Shown in pieces: positions 51,914 through 59,708 of a stretch of 64,000 nt of DNA. Source of the DNA: Burkholderia savannae (lineage in GTDB: Bacteria; Pseudomonadota; Gammaproteobacteria; Burkholderiales; Burkholderiaceae). The notes below the pieces were generated by a model, which was given only the letters and a program-made list of their open reading frames with translations, made no database searches and was not told the origin of the DNA. Numbering within the stretch: position 1 is the first letter of the stretch; every line of letters begins with the position of its first letter. Both the position numbers and the translations under genes were made by a program. The DNA is taken from positions 1,550,001 through 1,614,000 of the forward strand of contig NZ_CP013417.1 in assembly GCF_001524445.2 (NCBI RefSeq), in the 5' to 3' direction.

Positions 51914-52615
51914 TCAGATATCGACGTAGGCGGGGAGCAGGTCTTGATCGACGAGCCGGATCTCGATGCGGTTCGCGATCGCGACGTGCTCGGGATTGTC
52001 GATCGAGAACGGGGCGTCCGTGACGCTGACGATGATCGTGCCGGTCTGTTTGCCTTTGGCGGGTACGGGAATCAGCGCTCGAGCCTCCGGAACCTGCTGT
52101 TGCGTAATGACCTTCGGCAAGTAGAGCATCCAGCCGACGCCGGGCTTGTCGTCGAACACCTGTTTCTCGAAGTAGCCATACGGCTGAACGGTCAGATATG
52201 ACGGCGACGTGAGTTGAATCAGAGTCGAGGCGATCGCGAGCGCCGGATCCATCGCGAACAACTGATCGTTGACGAAGTCGGCCTCGATCTCTTTCGCATT
52301 GTCCTTCGGCGTAATCACGCAGCTCAGGGATGCGGATTCCTCTTCCTCGTCACCGCCATCCCACAGCGAGATGGATGCGTAGTCGTTACTGCCGCGCTCG
52401 GTGCGCACCACTGCGAGTGCCGCCGTCGTCGGCCTCCAGTGTTCGAATGCGCTGTAAAGCAATGCATCCTCTTTCGTCTCGCCGGTCAGATACCAGTGAT
52501 CGAGCTTTGGAGCGTGTTCGTGGATCACCTCGGCGAGCTTCCCTAGATCGTCAAAGTACTCAGCGAGGTTGGACGCATCGCGCGACCTGTCGATGAAGCG
52601 TGAGAAGAATTTCAT
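51914..52615 (-). CDS. Immunity protein, Imm52 family
   Basis: 233 residues from ATG 52615 (MKFFSRFIDRSRDASNLAEY). Pattern DHWYLTGETKEDALLYSAFE, SISLWDGGDEEEESASLSC and YGYFEKQVFDDKPGVGWMLY is Imm52-like, the immunity family that pairs with Tox-REase-5 toxins. It starts 2 bp after the toxin stop, as a cognate immunity gene should. Acidic overall, cytoplasmic. Confidence 0.82.
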   Translation of the reverse strand: MKFFSRFIDRSRDASNLAEYFDDLGKLAEVIHEHAPKLDHWYLTGETKEDALLYSAFEHWRPTTAALAVVRTERGSNDYASISLWDGGDEEEESASLSCVITPKDNAKEIEADFVNDQLFAMDPALAIASTLIQLTSPSYLTVQPYGYFEKQVFDDKPGVGWMLYLPKVITQQQVPEARALIPVPAKGKQTGTIIVSVTDAPFSIDNPEHVAIANRIEIRLVDQDLLPAYVDI

Positions 52616-52617
52616 GT

Positions 52618-53220
52618 TTAACCTGTCACGACGTAGGCAATGCCGTTGCGGGTGAGACGCTCGCGGAAATACGATGCCGTCAGTGGTGTTTGAAAGTAAT
52701 ACCTGAGCTTCGTTGGAGGGTTGGCTCGTACGACATTGGCGCGAGCCTCGATCTGTAGATCGATTTTGCGGAAACCCGAAAACCACTTCATCGGCCGCCG
52801 TGTTTTGCGGCTGAAGAACTGATCGAAGTTGCCCTTCGCCTCTTGGAGCAGACATTCACTCGCTTGGAACCCATCATAGTCCAAGCCGAGCCAACTCCAT
52901 TCTTCGCTCCATCCTTCTTCGACGCTATACGGGCGGCCGGTAACTCGCCCCTGATATTCTCGAGGCTCGCGGTTCATGCGGTAATGCCTCCGCACGGGGA
53001 TGCCGGTCTGCTCTGGCGGACATTGCTTGCACTTCTCGCCGGTGCGCGGCAGTGCGCGTACATCCGGCGTCGCCTTGCTGTCTTCCTTCGGCGTGTCACC
53101 CGACAGGCTCGCCGTTCCCGCCACCGTCGCCCCGCCCAACAAGGCGACGCCAGCGCGCGCCAAGATCGGTCCAAGCTCCACCGCCGCCGCTTCTATCACC
53201 GGAAACACCAATCCCGCCAT
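52618..53220 (-). CDS. Tox-REase-5 nuclease toxin (TseT-like effector)
   Basis: 200 residues from ATG 53220, with GGAGGG upstream. The N-terminal segment (LGPILARAGVALLGGATVAG) is hydrophobic. The C-terminal domain has CKQCPPEQTG, YQGRVTGRPY, the catalytic Asp in WLGLDYDGFQ and the ExK in CLLQEAKGNF of PD-(D/E)xK nucleases, the Tox-REase-5 pattern. It follows a PAAR, a DUF4123 protein and a co-chaperone-like gene, as in the type VI effector TseT. Confidence 0.85.
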   Translation of the reverse strand: MAGLVFPVIEAAAVELGPILARAGVALLGGATVAGTASLSGDTPKEDSKATPDVRALPRTGEKCKQCPPEQTGIPVRRHYRMNREPREYQGRVTGRPYSVEEGWSEEWSWLGLDYDGFQASECLLQEAKGNFDQFFSRKTRRPMKWFSGFRKIDLQIEARANVVRANPPTKLRYYFQTPLTASYFRERLTRNGIAYVVTG

Positions 53221-53569
53221 GTTCCAGCCCTCCGTCCGGATGTTCGATGCGCCATTTGATGACGCGTAGATAATCATGAAAACGCGCGTCGGCCGAGCGG
53301 CCGGGGCGCGTGAGCCAAGCCTTCGTCGCGGGCTTCTCGTAGAAGCTCGGCGCGTACGCCTCGAGCCTCAAGAACGCGACGATGTTCTCGTCCTGCTCGA
53401 TGCCGAATGCGCGCGCGGCGCGATATGCGGCCCATAACCGGGACGACAAGCCGCCGTCATCGGCAAACGCAGGATTCTCCTTCACGAGATCCTGCCGAAC
53501 GCGTTCGACGAAGCCGCGCTCGTCGATCTCCGCCAGTCCAGCGACCTGTTCCGTGGTCAGTTCAAGCAT
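53096..53569 (-). CDS. Co-chaperone-like protein of the effector cassette
   Basis: 157 residues. MLELTTEQVAGLAEIDERGF, FVERVRQDLVKENPA and RLWAAYRAARAFGIEQDENI form a helical domain of the kind encoded between DUF4123 chaperones and effectors. In the Pseudomonas TseT locus this place is held by the co-chaperone co-TecT. The C-terminus is Gly-rich and overlaps the toxin gene by 125 bp. Assigned mostly by synteny. Confidence 0.65.
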   Translation of the reverse strand: MLELTTEQVAGLAEIDERGFVERVRQDLVKENPAFADDGGLSSRLWAAYRAARAFGIEQDENIVAFLRLEAYAPSFYEKPATKAWLTRPGRSADARFHDYLRVIKWRIEHPDGGLEHGGIGVSGDRSGGGGAWTDLGARWRRLVGRGDGGGNGEPVG

Positions 53570-54071
53570 GCGGATGCACTCCGGTCAGCTGCCCGTCAAT
53601 CTCGACGAGCCAGTCGTACGTCGCGACGAAGAAATGCGTGCGCTGCGCGTTGCTCATCACGCGCGCGATGTCGGGCAGGATGCGCGCGTCATAGAAGCGG
53701 AACAGCGCCGTGCGGCCGTCCGGGAGCCGCACGTCGAGGCGCTCGCGCAATTCGGCGGCCAGCCGCTGGAACGGATACGCGCTGACGAGCCACGACATGC
53801 CGACCGGCCCGGCCGCCAGCTCGGCGAGCACGCGCCGGATCGGCCCCGGCGCGAGCGCGTAATCGATCAGCCAAGGGCCGTGATCGGCGAGCGACGCGTC
53901 GGGCGTGCCGTCGAAAAGCGCGATCGAGTAGTTCGCGCGGCGCAGCGGCGGGGCGTCCGAGGCTTCGGCGAAGAGCAGCGCGTCGATCACCGCGAAGAGT
54001 CGCACGGGCAGCGTGATTTGCTGGCGGCGCATCTCGAAATGCGCTTCGATGGCCGGCGGCGTCATGGTCAT
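53562..54071 (-). CDS. DUF4123 effector chaperone (TecT/Tap-like)
   Basis: 169 residues from ATG 54071, which overlaps the PAAR stop (ATGA). LPVRLFAVIDALLFAEASDA, GPWLIDYALAPGPIRRVLAE, GMSWLVSAYPFQRLAAELRE and RFYDARILPDIARVM are typical DUF4123. Members load effectors on PAAR or VgrG spikes. Overlaps the next gene by 8 bp. Confidence 0.88.
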   Translation of the reverse strand: MTMTPPAIEAHFEMRRQQITLPVRLFAVIDALLFAEASDAPPLRRANYSIALFDGTPDASLADHGPWLIDYALAPGPIRRVLAELAAGPVGMSWLVSAYPFQRLAAELRERLDVRLPDGRTALFRFYDARILPDIARVMSNAQRTHFFVATYDWLVEIDGQLTGVHPHA

Positions 54072-54493
54072 CCGCGCGCGACCATCGTCGCGGCGTTCTT
54101 GGCCGCCGCCTTCAGGCATTCGAGGCAAAGGGTGGGGGATGGGGCGACAGCAGCAACCGCTGCGACGGCCGATCCGCCGGGCGAGCCGCCGTCCCCGCGT
54201 TTGCCCGAGCCGACGTCGTCGATCGTCCCGGTTCCCTGCGACGCGATCAGCTCCGCGCCGCACGCCGTGCGCATGCCCTCGACGGCAGTGTCGCGATCGG
54301 CGATCGTGTGCGGGTAGCGGCGGCCGAGCAGATCGGGGAGGATCGGGAAGATGCCCTTGCAGCGCGGGCAAAGTACCTTGTGGCCGACGCCGGCGACGCC
54401 GCGCTCGTCGAGCGTGAAGGTCGGCGAGCCTTCGATTACCTTGCCGCCGTGCGTCGTCGTGTCGCCGACGCGGATGATCGCGCGCTTTGCCAC
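54068..54493 (-). CDS. PAAR-domain spike protein
   Basis: 141 residues from GTG 54493 with GAGAGG upstream. AIIRVGDTTTHGGKVIEGSP is the PAAR motif, followed by two Cys pairs (CPRCKG, and CLECLK at the C-terminus) that may bind metal. Caps a VgrG/gpV-type spike. First gene of the cassette, so it and the toxin are made together. Confidence 0.9.
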   Translation of the reverse strand: MAKRAIIRVGDTTTHGGKVIEGSPTFTLDERGVAGVGHKVLCPRCKGIFPILPDLLGRRYPHTIADRDTAVEGMRTACGAELIASQGTGTIDDVGSGKRGDGGSPGGSAVAAVAAVAPSPTLCLECLKAAAKNAATMVARG

Positions 54494-54552
54494 TTGGCCC
54501 TCTCGTGTCAATTTGCGTGCAAATTTACCATCGAGTGCGGAAGACGCGGTTG

Positions 54553-54834
54553 TTACGGTTGTGCGGCCACGACACCTGTCAGTTCTGTCAGTTGTGCGAC
54601 ATCTTGCGTCGGCGTGCCCCTCGCATCTTCCGACGTCAACGCGGCGTGGTGTCTAGCGGCTGCAAGCGGATCGCTGTATTCGTCGTAAATCGAATGTGCA
54701 TCCCAGAGGAGCGTAACCCAACGATCTCGAACTCGATAGACGCCGATCGACCATCCGGTCGGGTGCGTATAGCCGTATGAGCTGACGGCAGTCCAGCCGA
54801 ACTCGCGAAGTTCATCGTCGTAGGTCATCGTCAT
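54553..54834 (-). CDS. Hypothetical protein, second of a divergent pair
   Basis: 93 residues from ATG 54834, overlapping the previous stop by ATGA. DDELREFGWTAVSSYGYTHP and WSIGVYRVRDRWVTLLWDAH look like a small folded protein. No family recognised. Operon with the gene at 54831-55301. Confidence 0.6.
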   Translation of the reverse strand: MTMTYDDELREFGWTAVSSYGYTHPTGWSIGVYRVRDRWVTLLWDAHSIYDEYSDPLAAARHHAALTSEDARGTPTQDVAQLTELTGVVAAQP

Positions 54835-55301
54835 CGCATCATCCCCGCGCGCTGCATCTCCTTTCGAAGGAGATGGCGCAGTCGCTGAAAGTGCCCTTGC
54901 GGGCCTCCGAACGGCCCCTTGTCGACCACCTCTTGGTCGACCCTGTCGAACCAAGTCTTGATTTCGCTGAGCGACTTTCGGAGCATCACGATCTCAAGAA
55001 TCAGACAACGGACATCCGGATCGGTGTGCGTGCGCCACATAGCGCGCAGTTCCTCGGTATTCGGCGCGTCGAATTCAGGCATCGCGGCTTTGTACCTGAA
55101 ATGCGCATCCCGAAGCGGCACGCGGTTGCGGTCGATCTTCGTGTGTTCTAGCGGCGCAGTGTGCATAAGGCGCCAGGCACGGGGATTTTCGTCAATCCAA
55201 TCTTCGAATTCTTCGTGCGTCAACTCGATCGGGGTGCGTAACAGTTCCCGGCTTCCCGAGAATCCGTATTCCCAGATGTACGCCCAGCGAGGTTTCATCA
55301 T
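54831..55301 (-). CDS. Hypothetical protein, first of a divergent pair
   Basis: 156 residues from ATG 55301 (MMKPRWAYIWEYGFSGSREL); a start at 55349 is possible. Helical, with DAPNTEELRAMWRTHTDPDV and QEVVDKGPFGGPQGHFQRL. No family recognised. Its start lies 9 bp from the LexA box, so it may be damage-inducible together with the 93-residue gene behind it. Confidence 0.6.
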   Translation of the reverse strand: MMKPRWAYIWEYGFSGSRELLRTPIELTHEEFEDWIDENPRAWRLMHTAPLEHTKIDRNRVPLRDAHFRYKAAMPEFDAPNTEELRAMWRTHTDPDVRCLILEIVMLRKSLSEIKTWFDRVDQEVVDKGPFGGPQGHFQRLRHLLRKEMQRAGMMR

Positions 55302-55309
55302 ACGATAAA

Positions 55310-55329
55310 TACTGTATGGGCATCCAGTA
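55310..55329. promoter_or_regulatory. LexA (SOS) box
   Basis: tactgtatgggcatccagta: TACTGT-N8-CCAGTA against TACTGT-N8-ACAGTA, one mismatch. It lies about 50 bp upstream of the SRAP gene and directly next to the start of the divergent gene. Confidence 0.8.
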
Positions 55330-55377
55330 TATCGCGGAGTAACATGCATTGGTCAAGCATCGAAAACGGGGCCGGAA

Positions 55378-56049
55378 ATGTGTACGAACTACCGTGCGCC
55401 GAGTGAGCCCGAAGGCATCTCCGAGCTGAAGCTTCCCGTGCTGCGTGACCTTTGGAGGCGGACGCCGTGGGATCCTGAGGTCTATCCGGACTATCTCGCG
55501 CCGATCGTGGTGATGGTCGACGGGCGCGTCGAGGCGCTGCTCGCCGGATTCGGCTATTGGCCGCGCGCCTTGCAGAAAGCGAACATAGAGAAGGCGAAGG
55601 CCGAGGGCAAAGCGCCGCCGATCATGCTTAGCACAATGAACGTGCGCGACGACAACCTCGGGCGTTCGCCTCTATACGGGCCGGCGTGGCGCGCGGGTCG
55701 ACGCTGTCTGATTCCGGCGCAATGGATCTACGAACCGTGCTACGAGACCGGTCGAAACGTTTGGCATCGAATCGGGCTGTCTGATTGGCGGCCATACTGC
55801 GTCGCGGGGATATGGCGCACGTTGAAGGGCGCGGACGGGAACGAACTGCACACGATGGCGATGATCACCGTCAACGCCGAGGGCGATCTCATCATGTCGC
55901 GCATGCATAAGCCGGGCGACGAAAAGCGATCGGTCGTCATACTCCGGCCGGACGATTGGGAAGAATGGCTCTCAGCCAGAAATATTGACGCCGCGCGCGC
56001 TATGTTGCAGCTTTACCCGGCCGACGAAATCGTTGCGGCCCCAAAGTAG
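55378..56049 (+). CDS. SRAP/YedK-like abasic-site processing protein
   Basis: 223 residues. It starts MCTNY, giving the catalytic Cys2 after Met removal. Other family residues: the Asn/Arg region MLSTMNVRDDNL, PAQWIYEPC with the Glu, and MSRMHKPGDEKRSVVI with the His. SRAP proteins form DNA-protein crosslinks with abasic sites in single-stranded DNA. The LexA box upstream fits SOS control. Confidence 0.9.
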   Translation: MCTNYRAPSEPEGISELKLPVLRDLWRRTPWDPEVYPDYLAPIVVMVDGRVEALLAGFGYWPRALQKANIEKAKAEGKAPPIMLSTMNVRDDNLGRSPLYGPAWRAGRRCLIPAQWIYEPCYETGRNVWHRIGLSDWRPYCVAGIWRTLKGADGNELHTMAMITVNAEGDLIMSRMHKPGDEKRSVVILRPDDWEEWLSARNIDAARAMLQLYPADEIVAAPK

Positions 56050-56420
56050 CTTGGTTAGATACAACAGATCTGTTGATCGCGGGCTTTTTTGGCTACAGCA
56101 GGGGCGGGTGGCTTGCTGGACAAGACATTTGCTTGTCATACAATCTGAATTGCGGGGCGGATTACCGGATCCCATATTATCGGCGCTGTCTCATTGCGGC
56201 CACAAGCAGTCATCGGTTCGGAGCGTAGGTCCGAGATTCATGAGACTGCTTCACTTCGCTAACAGACGGTCGCCACCGACGAGTTCTCAGCCTCAACGTG
56301 CTAGCGCGCATGCTATGAACCCTCTCCCCTCGTTCCGTGTCATGGCCAGTCGTGCATCCCTTCCAGGCCCGATAAATCGGTACAATTTTCGGCAATATCA
56401 ACGACCTGACGGAAGGCGTT
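56050..56420. other. Intergenic region, nothing firm
   Basis: Contains a palindrome aacagatctgtt (about 56064-56075). Short open frames on both strands have no protein character. Probably holds the promoter of the gene at 56421. Confidence 0.45.
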
Positions 56421-56993
56421 ATGAACATCGATACATGGGCTGTGGTCCTCGCGACTTTCTTCGGACCTACTACCGCGCTGCTCATCACCTTTGTACGGGA
56501 TTCACGCGCGCAAAAGTACAACCGTCGCCTCCACGTATTTCGCACACTCATGGCCACTCGGAGAATCGCAATCTCGCCGGATCATGTAAATGCTCTCAAT
56601 CTCATCGAGGTTGATTACTATAAATGTAAAAAAGTCGAGACGGCATGGAAGTCGTATCTGGATCACTTGAATGACGCCGGGAGGCCAGAGGATGCTGCGT
56701 GGCGAGAAACAAAGGAAAGGAGACTTGCGGAGCTTCTTTTTCAAATGGGTGTTGTACTCGGTTTCAAGATAACTGCGCTCGATATGTTCAGGGGCGGCTA
56801 TGCCCCCAAAGGTTGGGCGCACAAAGAGTTTCGTTCCAATGAGGTTCTTGAATATTTCCACGAGATGGCGGAGGGCACAAAGGTATTTCCTATTTGGCTG
56901 AAGGGGATAACGCCCCAAGATCAACAGCAACCCCAACCGCAGCAACCAATTCCACCTGTTCAGAATAACATCGCCGCGCCGGGTGGGCGCTAA
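56421..56993 (+). CDS. Membrane-anchored hypothetical protein
   Basis: 190 residues. One N-terminal transmembrane helix (TWAVVLATFFGPTTALLITF), then a cytosolic helical domain (RDSRAQKYNRRLHVFRTLMA, AWKSYLDHLNDAGRPED, LAELLFQMGVVLGFKI), ending in a Gln/Pro-rich tail. Resembles the DUF6680-type family. Function unknown; seen in prophage and island cargo. Confidence 0.65.
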   Translation: MNIDTWAVVLATFFGPTTALLITFVRDSRAQKYNRRLHVFRTLMATRRIAISPDHVNALNLIEVDYYKCKKVETAWKSYLDHLNDAGRPEDAAWRETKERRLAELLFQMGVVLGFKITALDMFRGGYAPKGWAHKEFRSNEVLEYFHEMAEGTKVFPIWLKGITPQDQQQPQPQQPIPPVQNNIAAPGGR

Positions 56994-57223
56994 TCAATTT
57001 ACCCACATCGCGAAGTTAATCTTGCCAACACGGTAGAAGGGTGGCCGTACGGCGAAATAGATTTCGATTGTGAGCGTGATGTCGAGCTCGCTTTTCTGGT
57101 ACGAAAGCGGATCAATGACTGCACCAATAGAAGAATTTGCGGCCACGGGACATTGCCAACAACCGCCACATCATCGCAGCCAGCAATTTCGAGTGACTCT
57201 GTTGTCACGTTGAAAGGAAAATC
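56994..57223 (+). other. Open stretch without a start codon between two cargo genes
   Basis: After the stop at 56993 the same frame is open to 57222 and reads well (VEGWPYGEIDFDCERDVELA, FLVRKRINDCTNRRICG), but lacks a usual start codon. It may be the end of a lost gene. A minus-strand open frame over the same bases looks like a shadow. Confidence 0.3.
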
Positions 57224-58579
57224 TTGAATACCTCAAAAACGTATTCGCGAGAAATTGGACTGTTACGCACCCTCGCGATTCACCTTGAGAGGCGATCTCT
57301 GCCATTCGAGCGGTTCACACAGGCGGCGCTACGACGAGAAGGTATTGGGCATGTGCGTGAGACTGCAACCGGTGTCATTGCCATTCGCATACCTGGGCAT
57401 CACGCGCTAACCGGCCTCGCCGACTGCGTTTTTGACCAAATTCCCGGTATGAAGCGGGGGGCAATATATGCGGATGTCGAGGCGGAGCTGTTTAGCTTCA
57501 TCGAGAGCTACGTCGGTCGTGACCCATCGAGCATTGGAGCGATCGACGCCGAGGCGCTGTTCGCGCATTTGACAAACTGGTTCGCTGTGAGAGCGATACC
57601 GCGACGCGTGTTTGTGCCTTGTCTAATCACTCGTACGCCTGCACCACGCTTCGAAATCGGCCCAGTTACGTTCGAATTCTCCGGCCGCGTCGCAACGAGC
57701 GACTTTTATCCGGAGAGTCGCGGAGATGAAGAGGTATTTGATCGACATGTGTTTGACGAAATCGTGAAATGGATGCGTGACGAAGATGCTTATTGGCTGG
57801 CGCGCGTTCATGTCGACGGTTGTGAGCGAAAGCGTGCTGAAGAAATTGCGGAGCTTGCGGTCGATCTTGTGATCGTTGGCTTGCAACTCGCGCAACCTTA
57901 TCTCGACACGCGCACTATGGCGCGACTCGATGCGAGACGCGGGACTTCGCAAAAACGGACTCTGTCGGAAGCGGACGGCAGCTTTAGTGGTGGCTGGGCG
58001 CGCAAAGACCCGGGAATGTCAATTGGCCATGGAACTCTACCAGAGATCATAAGGCTGGCGGCGCCCATTTTTATAGCAGTAGGGAACGTAGTATGCTCGT
58101 TTGCTGCGGGCTCCTTTCGTCTGCCAGTGCTTGAGCAGGCTTGGTGCGATGCCGCATATTGGTTTCATCAAGGATTGGCAGAGTCGATTGACACCATCGC
58201 GATAACAAAACTCGAGACGGCGTTGGAGGTCTTGGTGCGTGCAGAAAGTAGTAAGGGCAGCGAGCGGCGTATGTCTCAGATATTAAGTGCGTTTTTTGGT
58301 TTGGAGCCGGATGATCCGATTGCACCCGGGTCCACGCTAACCGCAAGGCAATTTGCGCGGAATGTGGTTCGTGATCGTTCTCGCATTCTGCATGGGACCT
58401 GGTCTACCTTGAACGTGCGCGGCATAGACCGAGCAGGCATGGAAGGTTTCGTAGGTACAGTACTCCGCACGGCCGTCATCGAGCTTGAGGCTTACGTGCA
58501 TCTCGCACAGCAATCTGATGATATCGACTACTTTCTCGACTGGGTGGGACACCGGAGAGCGACATCCTTGCGATTGTAA
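57224..58579 (+). CDS. HEPN-motif protein (ApeA-like C-terminus), candidate defence nuclease
   Basis: 451 residues from a TTG at 57224 with AAAGGAAAA upstream; no ATG is near. The N-terminal about 250 residues have no recognised domain. The C-terminal part is helical and carries an R-x4-H motif (RDRSRILHGTW, about residues 382-392), the signature of HEPN RNases. The layout (large sensor-like N-terminus, HEPN C-terminus) resembles ApeA-type abortive-infection proteins. Function is inferred. Confidence 0.65.
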   Translation: MNTSKTYSREIGLLRTLAIHLERRSLPFERFTQAALRREGIGHVRETATGVIAIRIPGHHALTGLADCVFDQIPGMKRGAIYADVEAELFSFIESYVGRDPSSIGAIDAEALFAHLTNWFAVRAIPRRVFVPCLITRTPAPRFEIGPVTFEFSGRVATSDFYPESRGDEEVFDRHVFDEIVKWMRDEDAYWLARVHVDGCERKRAEEIAELAVDLVIVGLQLAQPYLDTRTMARLDARRGTSQKRTLSEADGSFSGGWARKDPGMSIGHGTLPEIIRLAAPIFIAVGNVVCSFAAGSFRLPVLEQAWCDAAYWFHQGLAESIDTIAITKLETALEVLVRAESSKGSERRMSQILSAFFGLEPDDPIAPGSTLTARQFARNVVRDRSRILHGTWSTLNVRGIDRAGMEGFVGTVLRTAVIELEAYVHLAQQSDDIDYFLDWVGHRRATSLRL

Positions 58580-58897
58580 GCTGGTAAGGCCGAGATCGAA
58601 GGAGGCGATAGAGAAGTGGTGTGCGACCCGGAGAGAGTCCATGTCTGCGGTGCCTTGGAAGCAGTCGCAGGGGTTTCGATGTCCCAAACGGCGGTTCAGG
58701 GTCGACGCGGGTCGTGCGTCACAGGGCGGCGGCCGGCCGCGATCGGCCATGAAGCGACGTTCGCCTACACATCGGTCGGACAGATGAGCGTCTGCCCCAG
58801 TCCGAAAGCGGACGGCCGCTCAGTCAGTACCGGTCACTTTATCGACGCCAGACCCCGATAAGGGTAAATGCTACTCATAAAACGATTATTTCTTCCT
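58580..58897. other. Intergenic region, nothing recognised
   Basis: GC-rich in the first 280 bp, becoming AT-rich near 58865. No convincing open frame. Confidence 0.45.
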
Positions 58898-58940
58898 ATC
58901 ATAAATCTTGGTCAAGAATAACTTGGCCAAGATTTATGAT
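58898..58940. repeat. 19-bp inverted repeat with 5-base loop in an AT-rich patch
   Basis: Left arm atcataaatcttggtcaag (58898-58916), right arm cttggccaagatttatgat (58922-58940); one G-T pair, the rest perfect. Lies 64 bp before the small zinc-ribbon gene and is followed by T/A runs. May be a terminator for the upstream gene, an operator or an RNA element. Confidence 0.85.
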
Positions 58941-59003
58941 TTTAATTAAAAGTATTAATTCCTGTCATTTGTACGGTGAAGCCACTTCTCAACGGAGAAA
59001 AAC

Positions 59004-59174
59004 ATGGCAACTATTGGGGATACATTCAAGCCTGGGGACGTCGTACCAGTATCAGGCATCTACAAATGTACAAGGTGCAACACACCTAACTCGACAGACG
59101 TGAAGGGGCATAAATTTCCGCCATCCCACTGCTCGGGCGCACTATGGAAGCTTTCGAAGATTACAAATCCGTAG
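59004..59174 (+). CDS. 56-residue zinc-ribbon protein, YjzC-like
   Basis: ATG 59004 with GGAG 6 bases upstream. MATIGDTFKPGDVVPVSGIY then KCTRCN and FPPSHCSGALWKLSK: the FxPGxxxPxSGIYxC...FPPC pattern of the YjzC family, with Cys-x-x-Cys and a further Cys/His for a metal. Preceded by an unusual hairpin. Function of the family is not established. Confidence 0.75.
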   Translation: MATIGDTFKPGDVVPVSGIYKCTRCNTPNSTDVKGHKFPPSHCSGALWKLSKITNP

Positions 59175-59708
59175 GATGGTGATTAAACATACTCTCGCGC
59201 GGAGAGGAAATCAAAAATTCGATCTAATTTCATGAGGGATCGTATCAGTGTCCGAATAGAAAGATTGAGCGCCGGCCGCTTTGAAACCGTCTCATCATGA
59301 CAAGGCGGTGGAGCTCCATCCAGCGGGGTTTTCCTAGAACATCAATAGCGGTAACGTCGGCAGCCCTCGCGCGCCTCTTCGGCCGATGCCTAAGCTTAGA
59401 GTCCGTGTAAGGGATGGCTGTTCAACATCGTAACCCGCCGCTTACGCAGTGCGGCCCCCGAGGACCGGAACGGGTCGGTTTCCGGCGATCACCACCGGTA
59501 GTTGCCGGCCAACTGCTGCCGATGGTCAATGCAACGAAACGGTCACTCCAATGGCCGCTCCTAGGTTGCCGCCGTACAATTCTCCGCGCCTTCGTCGCCT
59601 TACCGGCCGTCACTGACGGTCGAAACGCATGCTGATAACATTCGCTTTCGGCCATAATGAAAGGTCGAACTTGCGGTGTGAAGTAGTTTGCTATTCCGGG
59701 GGAAGCAA
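59175..59708. other. Intergenic region of about 530 bp, nothing recognised
   Basis: An open frame at 59414-59635 (MAVQHRNPPLTQCGPRGPER) reads as a translation of non-coding GC-rich DNA. No RNA gene or repeat was recognised. Confidence 0.4.

Noticed and set aside
59414..59635. 73-codon frame between the zinc-ribbon gene and the OLD-like gene
   Set aside because: Composition is that of translated GC-rich spacer, and no ribosome site is present.
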